Assembly (NCBI GenBank): GCA_026874595.1
Contig: CM049306.1
Span: 64,860,019 to 64,924,018, forward strand
DNA length: 64,000 nt
Source of the DNA: Sipunculus nudus
Taxonomy: Eukaryota > Annelida > Sipuncula > Golfingiida > Sipunculidae
Reading direction: 5' to 3'
The position numbers and the translations under genes are program-made. Below are positions 1 to 10,602 of this stretch, piece by piece. How positions within the stretch are numbered: the stretch's first letter is position 1; the number at the start of each line of letters is the position of its first letter. The notes under the pieces were generated by a model. It ran no database searches and was not told the DNA's origin. It saw only the letters and a list, made by a program, of their open reading frames with translations.

Positions 1-3000
1 AAAATTGATTTTGGGGTAATGAGGTCAAAGGTCAAGGTCACAGGACACATCTTTAAAAAGATGTGGATGCATTTTCAGCCAAACATTTCATCTCAGATCT
101 TTCATCTTTCACATATAGTTCTCCTGCCAAGAGAGGAAAAACACTATCAATTTTGAGGTCACAAGGTCAAAGGTGAAGGGCACAGAAGCCATCTGTCCAA
201 AAATTAGTTTCTGGATGATAATTCCTTCTTTTATTGATGTATGGATTTCAAACTTGGCTTTGTTATTAACCCATTAGAAAAGCAAGACCCAGATTGATTT
301 TGGGGTCATGAGGTCAAAGGTCAAGGTCACAGGAAACCTCTTTTAAAAGATTGTGGATGCATTTTCAGCCAAACAATTAATCTCAGATCTTTCATCTTGC
401 ACATATAGTTAACCTTCCAAGAGTGGAAGACCCCTATCAATTTTGAGGTCACAAGGTCAAAGATGAAGGTCACAGGAGCCATATGTCCAAAAATTAGTTT
501 CTGGATGATAATTCCTGCTTTTATTGATGTATGGATTTCAAACTTGACTTGCATATGTCCCATTGGAAAAGTAAGACCAAAATTGATTTTGGGGTCATGA
601 GGTCAAAGGTCAAGGTCACAGGACACATCTTTAAAAAGATGTGGATGCATTTTCAGCCAAACATTTCATCTCAGATCTTTCATCTTTCACATATAGTTCT
701 CCTGCAAAGAGAGGAAAAACACTATCAATTTTGAGGTCACAAGGTCAAAGGTGAAGGGCACAGGAGCCATCTGTCCAAAAATTAGTTTCTGGATGATAAT
801 TCCTTCTTTTATTGATGTATGGATTTCAAACTTGGCTTTGTTATTGACCCATTAGAAAAGCAAGACCCAGATTGATTTTGGGGTCATGAGGTCAAAGGTC
901 AAGGTCACAGGAAACCTCTTTTAAAAGATTATGGATGCATTTTCAGCCAAACAATTAATCTCAGATCTTTCATCTTGCACATATAGTTCACCTGCCAAGA
1001 GTGGAAGACCCCTATCAATTTTGAGGTTACAAGGTCAAAGATGAAGGTCACAGGAGCCATATGTCCAAAAATTAATTTCTGGATGATAATTCCTGCTTTT
1101 ATTGATGTATGGATTTCAAACTTGACTTGCATATGTCCAATTGGAAAAGTAAGACCAAAATTGATTTTGGGGTCATGAGGTCAAAGGTCAAGGTCACAGG
1201 ACACATCTTTAAAAAGATGTGGATGCATTTTCAGCCAAACATTTCATCTCAGATCTTTCATCTTGCACATATAGTTCTCCTGCCAAGAGAGGAAGAACAC
1301 TATCAATTTTGAGGTCACAAGGTCAACGGTGAAGGTCACAGGAGCCATCTGTCCAAAAATTAGTTTCTGGATGATAATTCCTGCTTTTATTGATGTATGG
1401 ATTTCAAACTTGGCTTTGTTATTGACCTATTAGAAAAGCAAGACCAAAATTGATTTTGGGGTCATGAGGTCAAAGGTCAAGGTCACAGGAAACCTCTTTT
1501 AAAAGATTGTGGATGCATTTTCAGCCAAACATTTAATCTCAGATCTTTCATCTTGCACATATAGTTAACCTGCCAAGAGTGGAAGACCCCTATCAATTTT
1601 GAGGTCACAAGGTCAAAGATGAAGGTCACAGGAGCCATATGTCCAAAAATTAGTTTCTGGATGATAATTCCTGCTTTTATTGATGTATGGATTTCAAACT
1701 TGACTTGCATATGTCCCATTGGAAAAGTAAGACCAAAATTGATTTTGGGGTCATGAGGTCAAAGGTCAAGGTCACAGGACACATCTTTAAAAAGATGTGG
1801 ATGCATTTTCAGCCAAACATTTCATCTCAGATCTTTCATCTTTCACATATAGTTCTCCTGCCAAGAGAGGAAAAACACTATCAATTTTGAGGTCACAAGG
1901 TCAAAGGTGAAGGGCACAGGAGCCATCTGTCCAAAAATTAGTTTCTGGATGATAATTCCTTCTTTTATTGATGTATGGATTTCAAACTTGGCTTTGTTAT
2001 TGACCCATTAGAAAAGCAAGACCCAGATTGATTTTGGGGTCATGAGGTCAAAGGTCAAGGTCACAGGAAACCTCTTTTAAAAGATTGTGGATGCATTTTC
2101 AGCCAAACAATTAATCTCAGATCTTTCATCTTGCACATATAGTTCACCTGCCAAGAGTGGAAGACCCCTATCAATTTTGAGGTCACAAGGTCAAAGATGA
2201 AGGTCACAGGAGCCATATGTCCAAAAATTAGTTTCTGGATGATAATTCCTGCTTTTATTGATGTATGGATTTCAAACTTGACTTGCATATGTCCCATTGG
2301 AAAAGTAAGACCAAAATTGATTTTGGGGACATGAGGTCAAAGGTCAAGGTCACAGGACACATCTTTAAAAAGATGTGGATGCATTTTCAGCCAAACATTT
2401 CATCTCAGATCTTTCATCTTGCACATATAGTTCTCCTGCCAAGAGAGGAAGAACACTATCAATTTTGAGGTCACAAGGTCAACGGTGAAGGTCACAGGAG
2501 CCATCTGTCCAAAAATTAGTTTCTGGATGATAATTCCTGCTTTTATTGATGTATGGATTTCAAACTTGGCTTTGTTATTGACCTATTAGAAAAGCAAGAC
2601 CCAAATTGATTTTGGGGTCATGAGGTCAAAGGTCAAGGTCACAGGAAACCTCTTTTAAAAGATTGTGGATGCATTTTCAGCCAAACAATTAATCTCAGAT
2701 CTTTCATCTTGCACATATAGTTCACCTGCCAAGAGTGGAAGACCCCTATCAATTTTGAGGTCACAAGGTCAAAGATGAAGGTCACAGGAGCCATCTGTCC
2801 AAAAATAAGTTTCTGGATGATAATTCCTGCTTTTATTGATGTATGGATTTCAAACTTGACTTGCATATGTCCCATTGGAAAAGTTAGACCAAAATTGATT
2901 TTGGGGTCATGAGGTCAAAGGTCAAGGTCACAGGACACATCTTTAAAAAGATGTGGATGCATTTTCAGCCAAACATTTCATCTCAGATCTTTCATCTAGC

Positions 3001-6000
3001 ACATATAGTTCTCCTGCCAAGAGAGGAAAAACACTATCAATTTTGAGGTCACAAGGTCAACGGTGAAGGTCACAGGAGCCATCTGTCCAAAAATTAGTTT
3101 CTGGATGATAATTCCTTCTTTTATTGATGTATGGATTTCAAACTTGGCTTTGTTATTGACCTGTTAGAAAAGCAAGACCCAAATTGATTTTGGGGTCATG
3201 AGGTCAAAGGTCAAGGTCACAGGAAACCTCTTTTAAAAGATTGTGGATGCATTTTCAGCCAAACAATCAATCTCAGATCTTTCATCTTGCACATATAGTT
3301 CACCTGCCAAGAGTGGAAGACCCCTATCAATTTTGAGGTCACAAGGTCAAAGATGAAGGTCACAGGAGCCATATGTCCAAAAATTAGTTTCTGGATGATA
3401 ATTCCTGCTTTTATTGATGTATGGATTTCAAACTTGACTTGCATATGTCCCATTGGAAAAGTAAGACCAAAATTGATTTTGGGGTCATGAGGTCAAAGGT
3501 CAAGGTCACAGGACACATCTTTAAAAAGATGTGGATGCATTTTCAGCCAAACATTTCATCTTGGATCTTTCATCTTGCACATATAGTTCTCCTGCCAAGA
3601 GAGGAAGAACACTATCAATTTTGAGGTCACAAGGTCAAAGGTGAAGGGCACAGGAGCCATCTGTCCAAAAATTAGTTTCTGGATGATAATTCCTTCTTTT
3701 ATTGATGTATGGATTTCAAACTTGGCTTTGTGATTGACCCATTAGAAAAGCAAGACCCAGATTGATTTTGGGGTCATGATGTCAAAGGTCAAGGTCACAG
3801 GAAACCTCTTTTAAAAGATTGTGGATGCATTTTCAGCCAAACAATTAATCTCAGATCTTTCATCTTGCACATATAGTTCACCTGCCAAGAGTGGAAGACC
3901 CCAATCAATTTTGAGGTCACAAGGTCAAAGATGAAGGTCTTAGGAGCCATATGTCCAAAAATTAGTTTCTGGATGATAATTCCTGCTTTTATTGATGTAT
4001 GGATTTCAAACTTGGCTTTGTTATTGACCTGTTAGAAAAGCAAGACCCAAATTGATTTTGGGGTCATGAGGTCAAAGGTCAAGGTCACAGGAAACCTCTT
4101 TTAAAAGATTGTGGATGCATTTTCAGCCAAACAATTAATCTCAGATCTTTCATCTTGCACATATAGTTCACCTGCCAAGAGTGGAAGACCCCTATCAATT
4201 TTGAGGTCACAAGGTCAAAGATGAAGGTCACAGGAGCCATATGTCCAAAAATTAGTTTCTGGATGATAATTCCTGCTTTTATTGATGTATGGATTTCAAA
4301 CTTGACTTGCATATGTCCCATTGGAAAAGTAAGACCAAAATTGATTTTGGGGTCATGAGGTCAAAGGTCAAGGTCACAGGACACATCTTTTAAAAGATGT
4401 GGATGCATTTTCAGCCAAACATTTCATCTCGGATCTTTCATCTTGCACATATAGTTCTCCTGCCAAGAGAGGAAAAACACTATCAATTTTGAGGTCATAA
4501 GGTCAAAGGTGAAGGTCACAGGAGCCATCTGTCCAAAAATTAGTTTCTGGATGATAATTCCTTCTTTTATTGATGTATGGATTTCAAACTTGGCTTTGTT
4601 ATTGACCCATTAGAAAAGAAAGACCCAGATTGATTTTGGGGTCATGATGTCAAAGGTCAAGGTCACAGGAAACCTCTTTTAAAATATTGTGGATGCATTT
4701 TCAGCCAAACAATTAATCTCAGATCTTTGATCTTGCACATATAGTTCACCTGCCAAGAGTGGAAGACCCCTATCAATTTTGAGGTTACAAGGTCAAAGAT
4801 GAAGGTCAGAGGAGCCATATGTCCAAAAATTAGTTTCTGGATGATAATTCCTGCTTTTATTGATGTATGGATTTCAAACTTGACTTGCATATGTCCCATT
4901 GGAAAAGTAAGACCAAAATTGATTTTGGGGTCATGAGGTCAAAGGTCAAGGTCACAGGACACATCTTTAAAAAGATGTGGATGCATTTTCAGCTAAACAT
5001 TTCATCTCAGATCTTTCATCTTGCACATATAGTTCTCCTGCCAAGAGAGGAAGAACACTATCAATTTTGAGGTCACAAGGTCAACGGTGAAGGTCACAGG
5101 AGCCATCTGTCCAAAATTTAGTTTCTGGATGGTAATTCCTTCTTTTATTGATGTATGGATTTCAAACTTGGCTTTGTTATTGACCTATTAGAAAAGCAAG
5201 ACCCAAATTGATTTTGGGGTCATGAGGTCAAAGGTCAAGGTCACAGGAAACCTCTTTTAAAAGATTGTGGATGCATTTTCAGCCAAACAATTAATCTCAG
5301 ATCTTTCATCTTGCACATATAGTTCACCTGCCAAGAGTGGAAGACCCCTATCAATTTTGAGGTCACAAAGTCAAAGATGAAGGTCACAGGAGCCATATGT
5401 CCAAAAATTAGTTTCTGGATGATAATTCCTGCTTTTATTGATGTATGGATTTCAAACTTGACTTGCATATGTCCCATTGGAAAAGTAAGACCAAAATTGA
5501 TTTTGAGGTCATGAGGTCAAAGGTCAAAGTCACAGGACACATCTTTAAAAAGATTTGGATGCATTTTCAGCCAAACATTTCATCTCAGATCTTTCATCTT
5601 GCACATATAGTTCTCCTGCCAAGAGAGGAAGAACACTATCAATTTTGAGGTCACAAGGTCAACGGTGAAGGTCACAGGAGCCATCTGTCCAAAAATTAGT
5701 TTCTGGATGATAATTCCTTCTTTTATTGATGTATGGATTTCAAACTTGGCTTTGTTATTGACCTGTTAGAAAAGCAAGACCCAAATTGATTTTGGGTTCT
5801 TGAGGTCAAAGGTCAAGGTCACTGGAAATCTCTTTTAAAAGATTGTGGATGCATTTTCAGCCAAACAATTAATCTCAGATCTTTCATCTTGCACATATAG
5901 TTCACCTGCCAAGAGTGGAAGACCCCTATCAATTTTGAGGTTACAAGGTCAAAGGTGAAGGTCACAGGAGCCATATGTCCAAAAATTAGTTTCTGGATGA

Positions 6001-6430
6001 TAATTCCTGCTTTTATTGATGTATGGATTTCAAACTTGACTTGCATATGTCCCATTGGAAAAGTAAGACCAAAATTGATTTTGGGGTCATGAGGTCAAAG
6101 GTCAAGGTCACAGCACATCTTTAAAAAGATGTGGATGCATTTTCAGCCAAACCTTTCATCTCAGATCTTTCATCTTGCACATATAGTTCTCCTGCCAAGA
6201 GAGGAAGAACACTATCAATTTTGAGGTCACAAGGTCAAAGGTGAAGGTCACAGGAGCCATCTGTCCAAAAATAAGTTTCTGGATGATAATTCCTGCTTTA
6301 TTGATGTATAGATTTCAAACTTGACTTGCATATGTCCCATTGGAAAAGCAAGACCCAAATTGATTTTGGGGTCATGAGGTCAAAGGTCAAGGGCACAGGA
6401 CACATCTTTAAAAAGATCAAGGTCACAGGA
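1..6430. repeat. 289-bp satellite array with 578-bp dimeric higher-order unit
   Basis: About 22 head-to-tail monomers of 289 bp, continuing beyond the left window edge. Two monomer types alternate. Type A has the spacer ending AAAGCAAGACCC, then CAGGAAACCTCTTTTAAAAG and GAGTGGAAGACCCC. Type B has the spacer GACTTGCATATGTCCCATTGG, then CAGGACACATCTTTAAAAAG and GAGAGGAA. The repeat unit is therefore a 578-bp dimer. Alternation fails once: two A monomers follow each other at about 3759 and 4048. The last full monomer is B-type with small deletions, and the array decays at 6358-6450. Each monomer carries two clusters of AGGTCA half-sites. The open frames of 67 and 78 codons that recur on both strands with the satellite period are by-products of the repeat. 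I see no gene here. Confidence 0.97.
22..40 (+). promoter_or_regulatory. Nuclear-receptor half-site cluster (representative satellite copy)
   Basis: Three AGGTCA half-sites lie in a row: the first pair is separated by one A (DR1) and the third abuts the second (DR0). Positions 32-40 read TCAAGGTCA, the extended monomer site known for NR5A (FTZ-F1/SF-1) and ERR receptors. A second cluster, with a two-base gap and often a degenerate AGGTGA half-site, lies about 130 bp further on in every monomer. The motif match is seen directly; binding is inference. It recurs in nearly all of the roughly 22 monomers. Confidence 0.4.
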
Positions 6431-7140
6431 CCAACATCTTCAACAAGATTGTGGATTGTTAGATGGAAGAAACAATAAAAATGCTAAGTGTCAGTATATG
6501 CTGCCAAAAATGGGGGTCTATTCTTGTAGGGGGGGCCTACTATGTCTGTGGTGCCAAGAAATGTCTAGTTTATTATAAAGGTGGTTTAACAGTTTGGGTA
6601 AACAGAGCAACTGGTTCCAGTTGGTTTTCCAGTAGTGCGTGTTTAAAACATGTTGTGGACTTATAGCGGGTGATAGGTTCTTTATGTATATATTGTCATT
6701 TTGATCAGTATACTGGACTTGGAACTGGTGTATACATTTTATTGTAGGGCCTGATGTGGTTAAAATAGTATTGAAAAAAGTCCTTTGTCACTCCATAAAC
6801 AATGAAATATACCCGATTTGAACCGTACATATTTAAAGTTATCACCCGTATCTTGCAAGAACCCTTCTTCAGTATTACATGTCTAGTATCTGGTATCAGT
6901 TTATTATTAATTATCAATGATGATTAATTGTTGTTATGTATATATGTTATCTTGTGTCTATGAAATGAAATCTATGATACAAAATTGAAATGAAAAGTTT
7001 TTATTAAATAGGCCTAATATAATAATATAATTAATATGATTTAGAAGAGTGGGCATGATAGTACTATTTGCATGGGAATATAATTATTATTATTGGCTCT
7101 CATATTCTCTGTGTCTAATGTTTGATTATTCCTTCAAACG
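6431..7140. other. Non-repetitive AT-rich stretch, no gene recognised
   Basis: The satellite decays into single-copy sequence here. Short open frames at 6463-6666 and 6705-6917 have no recognisable domain and no convincing coding composition. The part after 6900 is strongly AT-rich. Confidence 0.7.
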
Positions 7141-7153
7141 TATGTACACCGCA

Positions 7154-7245
7154 GTGTTTCGTCACTGCACCCAAAACACCCTGGCTGAGTATAATTCCCC
7201 TTAGTGCCACCAGGTGGCAGCAACCACGCTATCAAAATGGCGACC
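7154..7245 (+). promoter_or_regulatory. Possible regulatory cluster: CTCF-like and YY1-like motifs
   Basis: This is a locally GC-richer block. CCACCAGGTGGCAG at 7207-7220 fits the core CTCF consensus, and AAAATGGCGACC at 7234-7245 resembles a YY1 site. A GTGTTTCGT motif at 7154-7162 is followed by ACCCAAAACACC at 7169-7180; both recur around 7395-7452. About 230 bp downstream is the candidate exon at 7478. The block could be promoter-proximal, but CCACCAGGTGG is an almost self-complementary short word and may be coincidental. Confidence 0.25.
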
Positions 7246-7421
7246 TCCTTCACCGTCTGAACCCACATCAACACGAAACACTCGCGTACGACTTTAGAAT
7301 AGATAATTACGCATCCATATTTCCTGAAAAGATTCCCCAAATGATTATTTATCTAATGGAATGAATATTCAGCTTCGCTGTTGAGGTTAAGTAGGTGTTT
7401 CGTGGTGTTTCGTTAAAAATT

Positions 7422-7445
7422 ACCCAAAACACCGGTGTTTTGGGT
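7422..7445. repeat. Perfect 24-bp palindrome
   Basis: The half ACCCAAAACACC is followed immediately by its exact reverse complement GGTGTTTTGGGT. The surrounding 50 bp carry three copies of GTGTTTCG(T/G), at 7395, 7405 and 7444. The same half-site word also occurs singly at 7169-7180. It could be a dimeric protein-binding site or the joined ends of a decayed transposon. Confidence 0.8.
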
Positions 7446-7477
7446 GTTTCGGGAGACCGGCCTAAAGCCTTATACAG

Positions 7478-7632
7478 GACTGCCACCAAATGCAAGATGT
7501 CTACCAGGGCTGTTAATGCTTCAATTCTCTCTGGACAAATACTATCAGTTGTTGATGTTAGAGGTGCTTCATGCTTTCCAGAATGGTTATTTTCATTACA
7601 GTCCTTTCGACATGCAACATAATGTGAAATTG
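7478..7632 (+). CDS. Candidate internal coding exon, protein not recognised
   Basis: An open frame from 7480 gives 51 codons ending exactly at a consensus 5' splice site (GTATGT at 7633-7638). An acceptor-like TACAG at 7473-7477 precedes it, although the pyrimidine tract upstream is poor. The peptide has a balanced composition, begins LPPNARCLPG and contains the stretches YYQLLMLEVLHAFQNG and YFHYSPFDMQHN. This looks helical and protein-like, unlike the low-complexity frames elsewhere in the window. Read as an exon it would be 155 nt, entering in phase with two leading bases and leaving in phase 0. The same frame is open upstream to an ATG at 7435, so a first-exon reading is possible too. I cannot name the family, and no flanking exon could be identified with confidence. 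Confidence 0.4.
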
Positions 7633-7639
7633 GTATGTT

Positions 7640-8900
7640 AAAACCATAGGAAATATTTTTATTTAATTTTCTTTCTAAGAGTAACAAATTGTATCGTGCT
7701 ATAACCCCAGTTAGCCCTTTGGTGGACCGGCGACACAACAGAAACCTGAAACCTGTTGCATCGACGTCAGCGGCTACCTGTCAACCTGTTTTTTTGCAAT
7801 TGTTTTTTTGCGAATCAAAGAACGCCAACACTTTTTGACCTGAGGGCAGAAAGAGGAAAAAGTGTAATTAACTATTATAGAAATAATAGCCTACCTTGTA
7901 TCATTTTCCTGTAAACAATTTTAAACCATTTTATGAGTAATTAGTCTATTCTGTAGCGACATCTTGCAACTAATCTGAAATGGGCATTTCAGGAAATAGT
8001 GATGATGTCATAATAGACGTGAATTACTAACGAGGCACCAACATTCACGGGACCAATAATCAAGAGCTGCCTACCCCTGTTTACAACGAGAATTGTATTC
8101 TCCGCATGCATGTGCTTCACTGTTACGTCACATTACTTTATATCCATATCCAAGGAGGATAGACAATGGCCACTTATCAGGGATGTCATGAACCACGGCT
8201 ATATATGAAACATGTAGACCAGGCCGTAAAGTAAATAAAATTTATATCATGAGTAGGGAAGGTACCAAAAATTACGCTTTTGCATCTTTATGCCATTAGT
8301 GCAAATTTTGTTTGGCAAGTATGACTTATGTAGAGATAATTGCGAAAAATCAGGTGGACAGGGGGTGTGGAACGGACTATAGTTATTACTTTAGTCTTTA
8401 CTGTAGGGTAGAGTAAACCTGGCAAATATCGGACACTTTCCTATAAATCCTCAGGAATTGATAACTTTTTGTAATCCCGACCGACAGCATTCGACAAATT
8501 AAAGTATGATTTGTTTTGTTTACAACTTCCGTTAAATACAGCCAAATTTAAATAAAATGTCATTCTTTATTGGTTTAACACGGCTTCCATGGAACCAATG
8601 ACCCTGGCCTCAGCTGTCCTGGAAAGTTCAGGCAAGACACACGTGATAGGCGTGACCCCAAAACTAGGTCTCATTTTGACAGTATGAGGCAATGTCATGA
8701 CCTGTTGACCAGTTTATATCACAGACTGTTTATTTTGGCAGAACTATAGAAACCGGGCTTCAGCCTACCGACGATACCTTATGCACAAGGGTGTTGCATA
8801 ATAAACTGTTTCCTGAAAAGGCCGATACATGTTATTTTCCTCAGAATTCCCGTATTTAATTTTGCTCATAACTGGAGTTTATTATATTAAAGGAGGAGGG
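7640..8900. other. Single-copy stretch, nothing certain
   Basis: No repeat family from elsewhere in the window is evident. A GC-richer patch at 8580-8690 has a 32-codon open frame starting ATGGAACC at 8588, but it is too short to support. The stretch may be intron or intergenic DNA next to the candidate exon at 7478. Confidence 0.5.
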
Positions 8901-8905
8901 GTCCG

Positions 8906-8955
8906 GGGAACCTGGGTTCCCTGTCTGAAGAGGGGTGTGGGGGCAGAGCCCCCAC
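8906..8955. repeat. Two adjacent GC-rich hairpins
   Basis: GGGAACC-TG-GGTTCCC at 8906-8921 is a 7-bp stem. GTGGGGGC-AGA-GCCCCCAC at 8937-8955 is a perfect 8-bp stem with a 3-nt loop. They stand out in AT-rich DNA and resemble pieces of a small interspersed repeat or MITE whose boundaries I cannot set. Confidence 0.6.
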
Positions 8956-9070
8956 CTTAAGCTTAATTTTCCTGTTCAAATAGTAAATGGTTTCCCATTT
9001 TTGTGATAGATGGCGCTTCAATCGCAGATATAAATGAACAAAACTCGCTCCTGCTGGTATCTAGTCTTCA

Positions 9071-9140
9071 TGGCTCACTTAGTAGTGTGTAGGGCTCTTA
9101 GTATAGAGATCGTAGGTTCGATTCCCAATTCAGGCGACTT
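9071..9140 (+). mobile_element. tRNA-derived SINE head or degenerate tRNA
   Basis: GGTTCGATTCC at 9115-9125 is a perfect RNA polymerase III B box. It follows an A-box-like TGGCTCACTTAGTAG at 9071-9085 at roughly the spacing found in tRNAs. The acceptor-stem halves do not pair well and no CCA-proximal structure follows, so a functional tRNA is unlikely. The sequence downstream to about 9290 may be the SINE body, but I see no second copy or poly-A tail to prove it. Confidence 0.5.
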
Positions 9141-9345
9141 CTTATGCTAAGTAGTTGTTTATGTTAGAAGAGTTGAGTGTAGGAACATCTACAGGGAAAA
9201 GTAGGAGTTAAAATAGGGAATGGAAGGCAACAGTTTTATTTATATTTTCCTCAATAGAAGCGAAGCGCCTCCTTTATTTTTCATATGTAGCATTTTGCTT
9301 GACTAAAAGCAAAGATAATATTTTCTGTAAATTGTGAAGTGTCTC

Positions 9346-9383
9346 ATATTACCTGGGTGGCCAAAACGGAACCCAGGTAATAT
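9346..9383. repeat. Perfect 13-bp stem hairpin
   Basis: ATATTACCTGGGT at 9346-9358 pairs exactly with ACCCAGGTAATAT at 9371-9383 across a 12-nt loop. No terminator-type function is expected in an animal genome. It could be a folded-back transposon end. Confidence 0.75.
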
Positions 9384-9976
9384 CGCACACTTGCCACCGT
9401 GGAAACTGGCAATCATTATAATGGGCTTTTTGAAGGATAAACAAAGACACTTTGCCGCTAAAGCAAGGATGATCACTTGTTATGGTATTTGGAGTTATTT
9501 TTATAGCAAAACAAGTGTATATAAGTTCATAGTACAAAGGGTCATAATGTCACATATTTGCAATATATATATCAGCATTTAAATTAAAGTTGCTTGGATG
9601 CAACTTTTATAACTGAACAGTTTACTAAAAAATTGCAAATATTAAAATTTTATATTTATATATTATTATTTTTGTATATAATAATGTAACTAATGTTAGT
9701 TTGCATTTTTCCATTTAAATGATCACTTAATATTCATACAGGGTAAAACTAAATGTTCCAGCATTTTGCATGCATCAGACTCATACAGAAGTCTTCAATG
9801 TATTTTAGAATTACCAGAAATAAAGGTATGATTGATTATATATGGGAAAAATACACATATTATATTGGCATTTAATCTAGGGTTTTTGTACTTCTTGATA
9901 TTTTATGCAAAAAACAGCTTAAAACATTTAAGTTCGCAAATTTCAGTGATCTGTGAGAACAGCCTTTCTGTGATGA
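9384..9976. other. AT-rich stretch without recognisable content
   Basis: Very AT-rich around 9560-9720. Short open frames on both strands are not supported by composition or motifs. Confidence 0.6.
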
Positions 9977-10168
9977 ATCGACTGGCAATTTGCTAGTCAC
10001 AATTTCGGAGTAAGGTCCATGGATGAAACTGCAAACACAGTTCATCCTCGAGTTACCATTGGTAGAAAAACTGATCAAGTGAAAGATTTGCCAATGTTTT
10101 CCCATAAAACCATACGTTTTTTGCTTGTTATTGCATCTGTGCCAGCTGTTAGCGTCAGTTTTCCATGA
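9977..10168 (+). pseudogene. Possible decayed pogo/Tigger-like DDE transposase fragment
   Basis: An open frame of 63 codons, with an internal ATG at 10019 starting a 49-residue stretch. It begins MDET and has GRKT about ten residues later. HKTIRF, a hydrophobic strand and a proline follow. This order (a D-E-T motif, then G-x-K-T, then H-x-K-T-x-R-F leading into a beta strand) recalls the start of the DDE catalytic domain of pogo/Tigger transposases. The spacing between the first two motifs is shorter than I would expect. There is no rest of the catalytic domain, no helix-turn-helix region and no TIR in sight, so it would be a remnant. The antisense strand also has a 102-codon open frame (9872-10180) without recognisable features. 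Similarity by eye only. Confidence 0.3.
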
Positions 10169-10528
10169 TATAATTGTCAACCCCTGCCCAAGGTATCGCC
10201 ATTAAGCCTGGTGTTGGACATTACCCCGGTGGTGTCCAGGCATGGCCAAATTTCAAATTTAGGTTACCCATTTTCAGGTAATAGCTGGTGTTATTCAAAA
10301 TTAAAAAGAGCACTGTAAAACTTGTGCACCAACTTGTACAAGCAAATTGGACAGATGAAAGCTGCCTCCCCTTCCCCTGTGCTTTACAAATTTGTGAAAA
10401 TGCTGAAAATTAAGACTTTTATCTGTACTTTTTTCTATTTAATTATAAACTAGCTTTACTATCTGTATACCGGCCTTATTACTGGGGTTGGGGAGATATA
10501 TTAACTGAGATGTGGAATGTTGGCTCAT
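10169..10528. other. Spacer before the first A element
   Basis: Contains CCAGGCATGGCCAAATT at 10236-10252, whose reverse complement occurs at 39825-39841, so a low-copy repeat may be present. Otherwise nothing is recognised. Confidence 0.5.
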
Positions 10529-10529
10529 T

Positions 10530-10558
10530 AGCTCAGCTGACTATAAGTCATCTGAGCT
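10530..10558 (+). repeat. Family A 5' terminal hairpin (A1a)
   Basis: AGCTCAG-C-TGACT-ATA-AGTCA-T-CTGAGCT folds as 7 bp, one C/T mismatch, 5 bp and a 3-nt loop. The same structure starts each A element, at 13475, 19087, 20734, 27707, 28422, 41038, 46803, 48688 and 58940. GCTCAGCTGA within it is the 5' copy of the subterminal inverted repeat. Confidence 0.95.
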
Positions 10559-10570
10559 ATAGTCGTGGTC

Positions 10571-10602
10571 CATTGTCCGTCCGTCTGTCCGTCCGTCCGT
10601 AG
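10571..10602 (+). repeat. (GTCC)n-type microsatellite of family A
   Basis: CCGTCCGTCTGTCCGTCC-type tract, always about 13-20 bp downstream of the hairpin. Counterparts: 13519-13552, 19132-19157, 20775-20833, 27749-27790, 28469-28515, 41088-41131, 46848-46893, 48735-48773, 58986-59055, and in D1 at 60801-60850. Family B carries ATTCCGTC/CTTCCGTC words in the same place. Confidence 0.9.

Noticed and set aside
327-6055. Recurring open frames of 78 codons (minus strand) and 67 codons (plus strand) in the satellite
   Set aside because: They recur with the 289/578-bp period on both strands because the repeat happens to lack stops. There is no domain, and neighbours differ by random changes.
7349-7738. 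Antisense 129-codon open frame
   Set aside because: It lies opposite the better plus-strand exon candidate, runs through the palindrome, and has no domain or splice support.
8588-8686. 32-codon frame in a GC-richer patch
   Set aside because: Too short, without splice signals or homology by eye.
9071-9140. Functional tRNA gene
   Set aside because: The Pol III boxes are good, but acceptor and anticodon arms do not fold convincingly. A SINE head is more likely.
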